Source: Amaranthus tricolor
Taxonomy: Eukaryota > Streptophyta > Magnoliopsida > Caryophyllales > Amaranthaceae
Direction of reading: 5' to 3'
Assembly: GCF_026212465.1 (NCBI RefSeq)
Contig: NC_080049.1
Location: forward strand, 4,458,259-4,522,258
Length of the DNA: 64,000 nt
The position numbers and the translations under genes were made by a program. Below the pieces are notes generated by a model. It was not told where the DNA came from. It searched no databases and saw nothing but the letters and a program-made list of their open reading frames with translations. Below are positions 25,847 to 35,108 of this stretch, piece after piece (positions within the stretch are counted from its first letter, which is position 1; every line of letters starts with the position of its first letter).

Positions 25847-27643
25847 ATGTCAATTATGAACGAGCGAATGGAAGAAGGGTATTCAACTCAAAGACCGCCA
25901 ATGTTCGATGGAAAATTCTATACATACTGGAAGAATAGGATGGAGATCTTCATTAAAGCGGAAAATTATCAAGTTTGGAGAGTCATAGAAATCGGAGATT
26001 TTGAGGTAACCACTACTAACTCCAACAATGAAATTGTTCCCAAACCTATAACCGAATATGAAAAAGAAGATTTTCAGAAAATGGAATTAAATGCTCTTGC
26101 TATAAAATTACTTCATTGTGGTCTTGGACCAAACGAGCATAATAGAATTATGGGGTGCAAATCCGCTAAGCAAATTTGGGACCTGCTTGCTGTTACCCAT
26201 GAGGGAACAAGTGAAGTAAAACGGTCCAAAATTGATTTGTTAATGTCTAAATACGAGAGATTTGTTATGGAGCCAAGAGAATGTATCCAAGAGATGTTCA
26301 CTAGGTTCACCAACATAACAAACGAGCTTGTCTCTCTTGGAAGAATAATTCCCACTGATGAACAAGTAAGGAAGATCCTAAGGAGCCTTCCTCAAGATGA
26401 GCGCTGGAGGGCCAAGGTTACTGCTATACAAGAGTCCAAAGATTTTACAAAGTTTAATCTAGAGGAGCTGGCTGGTTCCCTAATGACGCATGAATTGCAT
26501 TTGGGAACAGCAGACAGTTCCAGGAACAAGGGACTGGCTCTGGCAGCAGGGGAACAGGACGAATCAGAATGTGATGAGGAAGAGGCTGCTTTATTGGTAC
26601 GAAAATTCAAGAAGTTCTTCAGGAACAGCAGGTATGCAAATCAAAGAAACAACAGAGAAAGAAGAACAAAAAATCTTGAATGCCACAAATGTGGAAGTAC
26701 CGAACACTTCATCAAGGATTGCCCAACATGGAAGAATGAAAAGGGCAAGGGAAAAACAAGAGATTCAAGAAGACCGTTGAACAAAGAGAATTTTAACAAG
26801 ACGGACTTTCGTAGGGCCATGATTGCTGCATGGGGAGAAACTGAAAGTGAGAATGAAACTATTGTTCCCGAAGAAGAGGAGACAGCTAACCTATGTCTCA
26901 TGGCTACGCATAAAGGCAAGGAGAAGCAGGTAAATATTTCTAATTCATTTTCTGACCATTCATTTAATCTAAGTAAAAATGAATTAAAAGAGTTGTTAAA
27001 AGAGGCACAAGTTAAACTTGAAAATTGCAATGATAAGTGTCTCAAGTTAGAACAGGAACTTAAAGTAAGCAAAGACCATGTCTCATACATAAACACCTTT
27101 AGACATGATGTCCAAAACAGATTTTTCGGTTTGTTGGACCAAAATATAATCCTAAAGGAAAATATGGAGAGACTTAAGAAGGAAAATGTTATTCTTAATA
27201 TTGAGCTATCACAATACAAATTGTTAGGCTTAAATAAAGAATTGATAAATGCATCTACTAAGGATTTGTGCAATGATTTTCAACATTTAGAGTTGAATCC
27301 GGAATCCAACCGTAACAACAATAATAATCTTGAATTAAATTCAAGAGAAAAAGGGAAAATCAAAATAACTCCCAAATGGATTCTAGATGCTAAAAGTAAG
27401 AAATCACAAGGCCTAAAATATTTTAAGAATAACAAAAGTAAGAAAGCTTACGTTGATCTTCCTAGAGACAGGTACTGTACCTTCTGTGGTAAAGCTGGCC
27501 ATCTGAAGGAACAGTGCACCAAAAGGGAACAGTATACTGTCTCTAACAGAAACTATGTCGATAACATTCAAATTGATAAATATGATTCATGTAAGATCGA
27601 CAAGGAACCCAAGAAAGTCTGGGTTCCTATAATTAACAATTAA
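25847..27643 (+). CDS. gag: Gag capsid/nucleocapsid polyprotein (598 aa)
   Basis: This is the structural protein that would assemble the cytoplasmic virus-like particle and bind genomic RNA. The ATG at 25847 is the first in frame after the primer site and gives a full N-terminus. Residues about 19-50 ([17 protein letters not shown]) and about 80-215 match the copia Gag/UBN2 type fold. A first CCHC zinc knuckle lies at C279, C282, H287, C292, preceded by a basic stretch. Residues about 375-460 are rich in L, K and E with heptad spacing, a predicted coiled coil. A second CCHC knuckle is at C544, C547, H552, C557, close to the C-terminus. At about 600 residues it is much longer than the Gag of small copia elements, as known for Sireviruses, where the coiled-coil part contributes to interaction. 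It ends at TAA 27641-27643, and pol continues in the -1 frame. Confidence 0.93.
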   Translation: MSIMNERMEEGYSTQRPPMFDGKFYTYWKNRMEIFIKAENYQVWRVIEIGDFEVTTTNSNNEIVPKPITEYEKEDFQKMELNALAIKLLHCGLGPNEHNRIMGCKSAKQIWDLLAVTHEGTSEVKRSKIDLLMSKYERFVMEPRECIQEMFTRFTNITNELVSLGRIIPTDEQVRKILRSLPQDERWRAKVTAIQESKDFTKFNLEELAGSLMTHELHLGTADSSRNKGLALAAGEQDESECDEEEAALLVRKFKKFFRNSRYANQRNNRERRTKNLECHKCGSTEHFIKDCPTWKNEKGKGKTRDSRRPLNKENFNKTDFRRAMIAAWGETESENETIVPEEEETANLCLMATHKGKEKQVNISNSFSDHSFNLSKNELKELLKEAQVKLENCNDKCLKLEQELKVSKDHVSYINTFRHDVQNRFFGLLDQNIILKENMERLKKENVILNIELSQYKLLGLNKELINASTKDLCNDFQHLELNPESNRNNNNNLELNSREKGKIKITPKWILDAKSKKSQGLKYFKNNKSKKAYVDLPRDRYCTFCGKAGHLKEQCTKREQYTVSNRNYVDNIQIDKYDSCKIDKEPKKVWVPIINN

Positions 27644-27664
27644 TTATCTTACAGGTCCAAGTGA
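27634..27664 (+). other. Gag-pol junction with frame change
   Basis: The gag frame stops at TAA 27641-27643 and has a further TGA at 27662-27664. The pol frame, -1 relative to gag, is closed upstream by TAA 27634-27636, so the two open frames share only 27637-27640. No classic slippery heptamer is evident. TTACAG at 27649-27654 resembles a 3' splice acceptor and would leave the pol frame exactly on a codon boundary (GTC at 27655). The first in-frame pol ATG lies beyond the protease active site, so initiation there would lose protease. Frameshifting, splicing, reinitiation or a recent indel are the options. Confidence 0.75.
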
Positions 27665-30600
27665 GGGGGAACAGCTCATGGTATCTCGACAGTGGGTGTT
27701 CCAAGCATATGACGGGTGACAAATCTAAATTTCTCTCACTTGAAGCCTATGATGGGGGAACAGTAACCTTCGGTGACAATATGAAGGGTGAGATAATCGC
27801 CAAAGGAAAGGTTGGAAGGTCATGTTCCCACGCCATTGATAATGTATTTTTAGTCGAGAATTTGAAACACAACTTGCTTAGCATTTCTCAATTTTGTGAT
27901 AAGGGTAACTCTGTAAACTTTACTTCTGAAAAGTGCATTATTTCTAGGAATGACACTGGAGACATCATTCTTGAGGGAAACAGAAAAGGGAACACTTATG
28001 TAGTGAACCTGGACACTGTTCCCAGAAACAGTCTAACGTGTCTAAGTGTTATAGAAGACGACCCACTTCTTTGGCATAAGCGTCTAGGTCATGCTAGTTA
28101 TTCATTGATTAATACATTAAGATCTAAAGACCTAGTTAGAGGACTACCATCTATAAAATTCCTTAAGGATGAAATATGTGATCCTTGTGCCAAAGGAAAA
28201 CAAGTTAGGTCATCTTTTAAACCAAAGAATGTTGTGACCACCTCAAAAACGCTTGAATTATTACATATGGATTTGTGTGGACCTATGAGAATACAAAGCC
28301 GTAGTGGCAAGAGATATGTGTTTGTTATTGTTGATGACTATAGTAGATTTACATGGACTTTATTTTTAGTTAGTAAAGATGAAGCCTTTAATGAGTTTGT
28401 CTCTTTCGCTAACAAAATACAAAAATCTACCAATAATCAAATTGTTCACATAAGGTCAGATCATGGTAAAGAATTTGAAAATTCAAGCTTTATGAGTTAT
28501 TGCAATGAACATGGAATAAGTCACAATTTTTCCGCCCCTAGAACACCACAACAAAATGGTGTAGTAGAAAGGAAAAATAGAACTTTAGAAGAAATGGCTA
28601 GGACTATGTTGATTGCTAGTGGTTTACCTAGAAATTTTTGGGCCGAGGCTGTTAATACTGCATGTTATATTTTAAATAGAGTATTGATAAGACCAATCAC
28701 TTCTAAGACACCCTATGAACTGTTTAAAGGTGTTAAACCAAATATTGCCTATTTTCGTGTGTTTGGATGCAAATGTTTTGTACATGTTAATGGAAAACGG
28801 AATATAGGTAAATTTGATGAAAGAAGTGATGAAGCAGTATTTCTTGGCTACTCATCTCAAAGTAAGGCATATAGAGTCTATAACAAAAGAACAATGAGTG
28901 TGGAAGAATCCGTTCACATAATTTTCGATGAAACTAACTTTTTGTCAAGTGAACAGGATACAAATAATTTTAAGATAGGTCTTGCAAATTTAGAAGAAGA
29001 TGATGAAGAATTGAAAGTGCATGATCAAGAAACAGCTGGTGAACAGCCGGTTCCAGCAGAAGCAGAAAGTACTGATCGAGTTCAGGAACTGCCAGAACAT
29101 CAGGAACAGCAGACTGTTCCCAATCCAGCTGTTCCCACAGAAGAGCAAAACGATCCAGTAGCTGAACAGAATGTTAATCAAGCTGATGAACCAGAACATG
29201 CTACTGTTCCCACAAGAGATTTTATGCCAAAACCTTGGAGATATCAAAAATACCATCCTCTTGATTTGATTGTAAGTGATTTGAATAAAGGAACACAAAC
29301 TCGATCTCAAATGAGAAATTTTTGTGCACATTTTGCGTTCCTATCATCACTTGAACCCAAAAATCACGAAGAAGCTCTAAAGGATTCCGAATGGGTTGTA
29401 GCCATGCAAGATGAATTGAATGAATTTGAAAGGAACAAAGTATGGCATTTAGAACCCAAACCGAAACACAAAAAGGTAATTGGTTTGAAATGGGTATTTC
29501 GGAACAAACTAGATGAGCATGGAATAATTGTAAGAAACAAAGCAAGGCTTGTGGTCAAAGGGTACAATCAACAAGAAGGTATTGATTATACTGAGACATT
29601 TGCTCCAGTAGCAAGGTTAGAAGCTATTAGAATTTTAATTTCTTTTGCTGCATTTATGAACTTTAAATTATATCAAATGGATGTGAAATGTGCTTTCTTG
29701 AATGGTTTTCTTGATGAAGAAGTTTTTGTTGAACAACCGCCTGGCTTTGAGAATACCTCGTGTCTTGATCATGTCTATAAGCTTGATAAAGCTCTTTATG
29801 GGTTGAAACAAGCTCCTAGGCAATGGTATGAAAGACTATCAAAATTTTTGATTCAAAATGACTTTATTAGAGGTAAAATTGATAAAACCTTATTCTTTAA
29901 GAATAAAGGTTCCAATATATTAGTTGTTCAAATATATGTTGATGATATTATTTTTGGTGCCACAAATGAATTGCTATGTAAAGAATTTGCTAACCTTATG
30001 AGCACTGAATTTGAAATGAGCATGATGGGAGAATTAAATTTCTTTCTTGGTTTGCAAATTAAACAAACTGCTAATGGTATCTTTATTCATCAACAAAAAT
30101 ATATAAAAGAACTTCTTAAGAAATATGGCATGAATAACGCTAAAACCAACCATACACCCATGGCTACTAATGTAAGATTAGATGAAGATACAAATGGAAC
30201 AAATATTGACCAAACTATGTATAGAGGCATGATTGGATCTTTATTATATCTAACTGCTAGTAGACCCGATATTTCATTTAGTGTTGGTTTATGTGCAAGA
30301 TTTCAATCTAACCCTAAAGAATCACATCTAACTGCAGTGAAACGTATTTTGAGATATCTAAAGGGAACAGATGATTTATCATTATTTTATCCTAAAAGTG
30401 ATGTTTTTGATTTGAAAGGCTTTAGTGATGCAGATTATGCAGGAGATCTTGTTAATAGAAAAAGCACGTCAGGTATGGTACAATTTCTTGGCTCATGTTT
30501 AGTTTCGTGGAGCTCCAAGAAACAAAACACTGTTGCATTATCAACCGCTGAAGCTGAGTACGTAGCAGCAGCAGCTTGCTGTTCCCAAATGATATGGATA

Positions 30601-30879
30601 AAGCAGCAGCTACGAGACTTTGGTATTAAGTATGCATGTGTTCCTATTTATTGCGATAATACCAGTGCCATATGCATATCCAAAGATCCAGTACATCACT
30701 CACGAGTAAAGCACATCCATATTAGGCATCATTTTCTTAAGGATAATGTTGAAAATAAAAATATCATTGTTAAGCATGTAAACACTAACGAGCAAATAGC
30801 AGATATCATGACCAAACCGCTTCCAAGGGAACAGCATGAGAAAATGAGATTGGAACTTGGCATGATCAAGCTGCATTGA
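27661..30879 (+). CDS. pol: Pol polyprotein: protease, integrase, reverse transcriptase, RNase H
   Basis: Numbering starts at the GTG codon at 27661, although the frame is open from 27637 and the true N-terminus depends on how the gag stop is bypassed. Aspartic protease: D10-S11-G12. GAG-pre-integrase zinc finger: H139, H144, C173, C176. Integrase core: D204, D267, E303, the D-D-35-E arrangement. A linker at about residues 440-530 is acidic and rich in Q and P. Reverse transcriptase spans about 578-810 with the YVDD catalytic box at 759-762. RNase H spans about 915-1055 with D923, E964 or E966, and D999 in CDN. Order integrase before reverse transcriptase is diagnostic of Ty1/copia. The protein ends at TGA 30877-30879 with no internal stop, so all enzymes needed for cDNA synthesis and integration look intact. 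It acts in virus-like particles and then in the nucleus. Confidence 0.95.
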   Translation: MRGNSSWYLDSGCSKHMTGDKSKFLSLEAYDGGTVTFGDNMKGEIIAKGKVGRSCSHAIDNVFLVENLKHNLLSISQFCDKGNSVNFTSEKCIISRNDTGDIILEGNRKGNTYVVNLDTVPRNSLTCLSVIEDDPLLWHKRLGHASYSLINTLRSKDLVRGLPSIKFLKDEICDPCAKGKQVRSSFKPKNVVTTSKTLELLHMDLCGPMRIQSRSGKRYVFVIVDDYSRFTWTLFLVSKDEAFNEFVSFANKIQKSTNNQIVHIRSDHGKEFENSSFMSYCNEHGISHNFSAPRTPQQNGVVERKNRTLEEMARTMLIASGLPRNFWAEAVNTACYILNRVLIRPITSKTPYELFKGVKPNIAYFRVFGCKCFVHVNGKRNIGKFDERSDEAVFLGYSSQSKAYRVYNKRTMSVEESVHIIFDETNFLSSEQDTNNFKIGLANLEEDDEELKVHDQETAGEQPVPAEAESTDRVQELPEHQEQQTVPNPAVPTEEQNDPVAEQNVNQADEPEHATVPTRDFMPKPWRYQKYHPLDLIVSDLNKGTQTRSQMRNFCAHFAFLSSLEPKNHEEALKDSEWVVAMQDELNEFERNKVWHLEPKPKHKKVIGLKWVFRNKLDEHGIIVRNKARLVVKGYNQQEGIDYTETFAPVARLEAIRILISFAAFMNFKLYQMDVKCAFLNGFLDEEVFVEQPPGFENTSCLDHVYKLDKALYGLKQAPRQWYERLSKFLIQNDFIRGKIDKTLFFKNKGSNILVVQIYVDDIIFGATNELLCKEFANLMSTEFEMSMMGELNFFLGLQIKQTANGIFIHQQKYIKELLKKYGMNNAKTNHTPMATNVRLDEDTNGTNIDQTMYRGMIGSLLYLTASRPDISFSVGLCARFQSNPKESHLTAVKRILRYLKGTDDLSLFYPKSDVFDLKGFSDADYAGDLVNRKSTSGMVQFLGSCLVSWSSKKQNTVALSTAEAEYVAAAACCSQMIWIKQQLRDFGIKYACVPIYCDNTSAICISKDPVHHSRVKHIHIRHHFLKDNVENKNIIVKHVNTNEQIADIMTKPLPREQHEKMRLELGMIKLH

Positions 30880-31354
30880 AGGAAGTATCATATATGATTC
30901 CTAGAGACAAAATGAAAATTGAAAATGATCAATCAACCACAATAATCTTGATTGAAAAATCAATTATCGAAAGGATCAGGTACGCATTTTTTAAAGGTAT
31001 ATACTTTGGATGTTCTCATGATTGCATGATTATTTTGATCTGACGGTAGTAGCACAATATTACCATTTTTCTTTTTAAAATTAAAAAGACAAACAAAAAC
31101 AACAATTTTTTTCCCAGCAGTTCTTTTAAGTAGGAGTTGAATCTCAACGTACTCCATTTTCACAATTCAAAATCAATTGTCTTGATTTGATAACTGCCTC
31201 AACACGTCACTTCATCCAATACAATTACTCCCTCTCGTCCCATCTTTCATTTCATCTTCACTAACCTTTCACGTTCACTCAACCCTAAACCGTCATTCCT
31301 TCCACTTCCCTTTCACTCCGTCATTTTCCTTTGCTTTTCTCTCTAAAAACTTCA
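30880..31354 (+). promoter_or_regulatory. Pol-ORF3 spacer with pyrimidine-rich leader
   Basis: No gene is seen in these 475 bp. The last 130 or so bases before the ORF3 ATG (about 31220-31354) are strongly C/T-rich with very few G on the + strand, like the 5' untranslated leader of a plant gene. TATATAC at about 30999 and CCAAT at about 31215 are possible promoter elements. This suggests that ORF3 may be expressed from its own transcript or by splicing rather than by read-through from pol. That is inference. Confidence 0.4.
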
Positions 31355-32899
31355 ATGAAAACCAAGAATATGAAACCAAAAATGAAGCAACCTGTCCCTC
31401 TTCGAGTTATCTACCCACCTTCTCTCACTCACAAACCTAAGTCTTCATCAAAGGAACCAGAGGACACCCCTATGTCTCCGCAAACAAGTGGTAAAAGAAC
31501 AAGAGAATCCAAGAAACCTTCAACCCACTCTACCAAGAAAATGAAGGTAACGCATTACTCAAATGCTGAAGAACTTTCTAAAGAAATGTCTGTAGGATTT
31601 GGTCTAGACAAAGAATGGTACGAATCTACAATCTTTCCTAAATTCCATGAAATTTTACAAACTCAAAAATGGGAATCACTTATGAGCGTATATTGCTGCA
31701 ACCCCATTTACCCTGACATTATGCATGAGTTTATTTCTAATTTTGCTGTTCATGATGGAGTTTGTTCTAGTTCAATCAAAGATATTGATATTGAATTTGA
31801 TAGTCTGACTTTAGGAGAGTGGTTAGGTGTTCCTGCTACTGGTTTTGATGTTTATCATGTTGGGTCTAAGATTGCGTTTTCTGGAAGAGATGAAAAAGAT
31901 GTTTGGAGATGCTTGGGGGTTAGGCAAAAAAGGGGGAAAGTAAGTCACAATGTCCTGTCTCCTTTACATAAGTTGCTGTACAACATTGCTAGAAGGTTTA
32001 TCTTGCCACGAAACTCAAAACGTAGTGAGGTAAGTCTTCGAGATGCAACCCTGATATACTGTATGGTGAACAACATAAAGATTAATTTTCCTTCCTTGAT
32101 TATTTCTCATTTAAATGATTGTATAGCCAAACGTTGTATGGTTGGCTATGGTGGTTTGTTGTCATGGATTTTCTCAAAGTTTGGTGTTCCACTGGGTGAT
32201 TATAGTTTTCCTATGGGTCCCAGCAATATGATAGGTGCAAAATGTTTGAGTAATTTGCGCCTTAAACTAAATGAGGAAGGGATTCTTGAAAATATTGTGG
32301 AACAGGTTGAGATTGATTCTGATAATGAGGAGAAGGAGGAAGAGGGGAAGGAAAAGGAGGAACAGGAGGAAGAGGAAGAGAAGGAAGAGAAGGAACAGGA
32401 GAAAAAGGAAGAAGAGAAGGAAGAGAAGGAACAGGAGAAAAAGGAAGAAGAGGAGAAGGAGGAACTGGAGAAAGAAGGGGATGGAGTTAAGGAACAGGAG
32501 GTTGTTCCTTCTGAGGAAGAAGACCAGGGGGTGGAATCTAAGGTTTCTCTTGAAGAAGACTCTAGGGCTGAACCCAATAGTTTTCCCTCATCAAAGCCAA
32601 CCACTCCACCAACTCATCATTTTCAATCACCACTACCTTCACCAACATCAAGATCACCATCACCATCATTTCACAAACACAGCTTTGATCAGGCAACCAT
32701 TCCTACTGCTCCCTTATATTCCATTCTTCTCAAGCTTGATGATTTGCAGGATCGCTTCTTCAAATTTCAAGATGAGATCCGTGTTTCCCTAGCCTCTTTA
32801 GCTGACCAGATGACTCAGATGGAGGCTCGTCTTGGCGCTAAATTGGATACAGTTGAGGTGGAAACGGAATATGTTGATGAAGATGCTCCTGCTTCATAG
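31355..32899 (+). CDS. ORF3, Sirevirus env-position protein of unknown function (514 aa)
   Basis: The first ATG in frame is at 31355; the frame is open slightly further upstream but without an ATG. The N-terminal 60 residues are basic and S/T/P-rich with KKMKV-like nuclear-localisation character. Residues about 65-300 form a globular region with motifs such as KEWYESTIFPKFHEIL and TLGEWLGVPATG. These resemble the plant-specific domain known as putative plant transposon protein, found in ORFs beside copia and gypsy elements. Residues about 316-400 are almost entirely E and K, including a perfect 36-bp (12-codon) tandem duplication at 32381-32452. An S/P-rich stretch follows, then a C-terminal coiled coil at about 455-510. 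I see no signal peptide or transmembrane helix, so it does not look like a fusion envelope protein despite its position. The function is unknown. Confidence 0.8.
   Translation: MKTKNMKPKMKQPVPLRVIYPPSLTHKPKSSSKEPEDTPMSPQTSGKRTRESKKPSTHSTKKMKVTHYSNAEELSKEMSVGFGLDKEWYESTIFPKFHEILQTQKWESLMSVYCCNPIYPDIMHEFISNFAVHDGVCSSSIKDIDIEFDSLTLGEWLGVPATGFDVYHVGSKIAFSGRDEKDVWRCLGVRQKRGKVSHNVLSPLHKLLYNIARRFILPRNSKRSEVSLRDATLIYCMVNNIKINFPSLIISHLNDCIAKRCMVGYGGLLSWIFSKFGVPLGDYSFPMGPSNMIGAKCLSNLRLKLNEEGILENIVEQVEIDSDNEEKEEEGKEKEEQEEEEEKEEKEQEKKEEEKEEKEQEKKEEEEKEELEKEGDGVKEQEVVPSEEEDQGVESKVSLEEDSRAEPNSFPSSKPTTPPTHHFQSPLPSPTSRSPSPSFHKHSFDQATIPTAPLYSILLKLDDLQDRFFKFQDEIRVSLASLADQMTQMEARLGAKLDTVEVETEYVDEDAPAS
32381..32452 (+). 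repeat. Perfect 36-bp tandem duplication in ORF3
   Basis: Two identical 36-bp units (32381-32416 and 32417-32452) encode two copies of a 12-residue E/K/Q segment in the acidic tract. The surrounding sequence is a purine-rich GAAGAG-type low-complexity region, so replication slippage is the likely origin. Confidence 0.85.
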
Positions 32900-33650
32900 T
32901 TTCCCTTTTATTATTTTCATTGCTGCTGTCTCTGTCTTTAAACAATTTCTTTCTTTTGGTACCAGCTGGGGTACACCTCTTAAACATTGTTAACTTTGTT
33001 AAACCTTTTTACATATGCTACTAACTGTTAGGTTTGATTAGTCATTGCCTATCATGCTTGCATTCATTGTTATTGCTTTTTAATTTGTGCATCCTTATTC
33101 TCTCTTTGACTATAACTATATGTTTAGTGCTGTGGTTTGATTGCTTATCTTCTTTTTGAATGATGTCAAAAGGGGGAATATTTGGCACAAACTTAAATAA
33201 TGCTTGAGTATGCTTAGTCTGATATACATTTATTCTGTTGAACATTAGGAACTGTGGCTATGCTCTGATATTCATGTTCTGATGCTCTGATGATTAATAA
33301 GTTTAGCTCAGTTTAGCTCTGATATACATACCGAGATACATACTTTGATTGTTATGATTTATATGCTCTGATGATTACTTGAATGCTATGATAAAATTTC
33401 TTACAGTGCTTTAAGTTTTGTTTGGTAAGTTTTGTTTTGTTTTAGTTCTATTTGAAATCTTAAGTTATAAACTACTTCCGATATTAATTCTAATTAATAG
33501 AGTAATTTGTTTTTAATGTATGCTTGATAAATTATATTGTCACGAGTTAATTTACTAAGTAATATAGAGTTGTTTTGATCTCTAACATACTCTTCAACAT
33601 TGGTTTACTCTATTTTGTTTTTAAGTTTGTTTGAAAAGTTTGTCATCATC
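32900..33650 (+). other. 3' untranslated region of the element
   Basis: This holds no gene. It is T-rich and contains four copies of GCTCTGAT (33262, 33284, 33316, 33365) within about 110 bp, and an upstream polypurine-like tract at 33168-33178. It probably serves as the 3' untranslated region of the pol/ORF3 transcripts. Confidence 0.7.
33168..33178 (+). other. Upstream polypurine-tract-like sequence
   Basis: AAAAGGGGGAA is nearly identical to the tract at 33651-33662 but lies about 490 bp before the 3' LTR. Multiple polypurine copies upstream of the 3' LTR have been described for Sireviruses; it could act as an extra plus-strand primer or be a relic. Confidence 0.6.
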
Positions 33651-33662
33651 AAAAAGGGGGAA
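33651..33662 (+). other. Polypurine tract (plus-strand primer)
   Basis: AAAAAGGGGGAA ends two bases before the TG of the 3' LTR, the expected position for the RNase H-resistant primer of plus-strand synthesis. Confidence 0.92.
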
Positions 33663-33664
33663 TT

Positions 33665-35103
33665 TGTTGGACCTCTTGAGTTTTGATGATGACTACACTT
33701 TATTTAAGCAAACATGTTTTTAGAGATTGTGCAGGTCGATATCCGATTATGATTATGATCGTTGATAGTACCTATGCCTTAGCTTATGGAAACGTACATG
33801 TCAAAAGGTTTCAATTGATGTTAGGAGAAGTATATCGCTTGGGATGTAAAATGGAGACAGCAGATCTACTGTTCCCAAGTTGGATGTTCTAGCTAAACTG
33901 AAGTCTGGAGACAGCACACTGTTCCTGAGCTGAAGGTTGACTACGTTGACTGAAAATTCTGATTATCATATTTTAATTATTATTTTTAGTTAATGTATTT
34001 TAAATTAAATTGTTGCAGTAAAAATTTATTTAAGTTAATTGGCAAATCGTTTTTATTGAATAAAATGGATTCACGTTTTAATTCGTTAAGATCCTTTATT
34101 TTAGGATCTATTTTTAGTAAATCATGGATTTGTTAAAAATAGAATTAACTAACTTTGAATTGGTCTTAGCAAATCTTTTCAGCCGGTCTTTATTCCTAAA
34201 AATTAGCAAACAATCATTCCCACTAAGATTAACCGTTTTCTAAATATAGCATGAAGTTCCAGCCATTAATTTGGGGAACAGGAATTACTACTGAAGAAAC
34301 TGCTACTTTAGGGAACAGCGGTTATTAAGGGAACAGCGGTTATTGTTTATGTACACGTGTGATTTGACTTAATCAAATCTTATGGAGATAACCGTGTGTT
34401 TGCTTAATCCACATTACTCCCATGATCTCTTGATAGTGGGATGATGGATTGGATTATTCCACTTTCTTAGGAATATTATTTTCTATAAATTGCAAGATAA
34501 TTCCGGTTTTTAAAAAAGAAGAGAAGTAATCCAACGTTTTGTGCTTAAGTGTTTTTCATACGTTTTTGTTGGATTTTACAAGAAATATTTTGTTCTTAAA
34601 ATTGCCAATTAATTTATAATATTTTCTTGATGCAACTCTTTGATTTATTTTAGAGAATTTCTATCCTTTTTGTAAGGGTTTTTGAGAGTTTATGTAATTA
34701 GACTCGGGTGAGTCTAAGGGGGAAGTTAGATAGCTTTTAGTGAAGCTAGAGAGGATTAGCTTATTGTAAAGCTAAGTTTGTTGCTTTGAGTAAAGCAATT
34801 AGAGAGTGAAGAGTTGGCCTAGTTGTTTCGCTTCGAGTGAAGTAAGGTGTTTATTGTGATTGTAACTAATTGCCTTAAACATAGTGGAGTTTTTGAAAAT
34901 CCCAAGTGGTCGTGGTTTTTCCTTTTGTTTAGGCCCAAAAGGTTTCCACGTAAAATCGTGTGTCTCTCTTATTATTTTGCTCTTAGTTTAAGCTTTATTT
35001 ATTTTGAATAATTCCGCAAAAACAGGGCACAATCGCTTAAACTTGCAACAACAACAATTCACCCCCCCTCTTGTTGCTGTTCCCGTTCCTAATTGAATCA
35101 ACA
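33665..35103 (+). repeat. 3' LTR (1439 bp)
   Basis: It has the same length and, on visual line-by-line comparison, the same sequence as the 5' LTR at a constant offset of 9325 bp. It includes the 18-bp U3 duplication (34310-34345), TATA box (34484-34490) and hairpin array (34698-34843). Lack of divergence indicates recent insertion or recent LTR conversion. Confidence 0.97.
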
Positions 35104-35108
35104 GCACA
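35104..35108. repeat. Target-site duplication, right (GCACA)
   Basis: This is the second copy of the 5-bp duplication. The satellite monomer resumes here as GCACATAAAGTAACTCTAAC, exactly where it was broken at 24339. Confidence 0.95.

Larger units (their letters stand above)
24340..35103 (+). mobile_element. Complete Ty1/copia LTR retrotransposon, Sirevirus-type (10,764 bp)
   Basis: The element has two 1439-bp LTRs beginning TGTTG and ending CAACA, a 5-bp target-site duplication, a tRNA-iMet-like primer-binding site, gag, pol, a third ORF, and a polypurine tract next to the 3' LTR. In pol, integrase precedes reverse transcriptase, which defines Ty1/copia rather than Ty3/gypsy. Large size, a long gag with coiled coil, an additional ORF between pol and the 3' LTR, and two polypurine-like tracts are all hallmarks described for plant Sireviruses. 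I found no difference between the two LTRs on visual comparison and their lengths are equal, so the insertion is very young. All catalytic motifs are present. The only apparent oddity is the gag-pol frame change. It lies inside a satellite monomer in the 3.7-kb unit. Confidence 0.96.

Noticed and set aside
26641..27273. 210-codon minus-strand open frame within gag, and others under pol
   Set aside because: They are antisense shadows of well-supported gag and pol domains, with low-complexity or hydrophobic composition from A/T-rich coding DNA.
24948..29136. GGAACA/TGTTCC half-sites resembling steroid-receptor response elements
   Set aside because: Plants lack nuclear steroid receptors of that type. 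The enrichment is reported, but this interpretation is not supported.
32200..32604. 134-codon serine-rich minus-strand frame and an arginine-rich + frame over ORF3
   Set aside because: Both are out-of-frame readings of the GAAGAG-type acidic tract of ORF3.
31355..32899. ORF3 as a true viral envelope glycoprotein
   Set aside because: I see no signal peptide, transmembrane anchor or cysteine-rich ectodomain; the acidic tract and terminal coiled coil point elsewhere.
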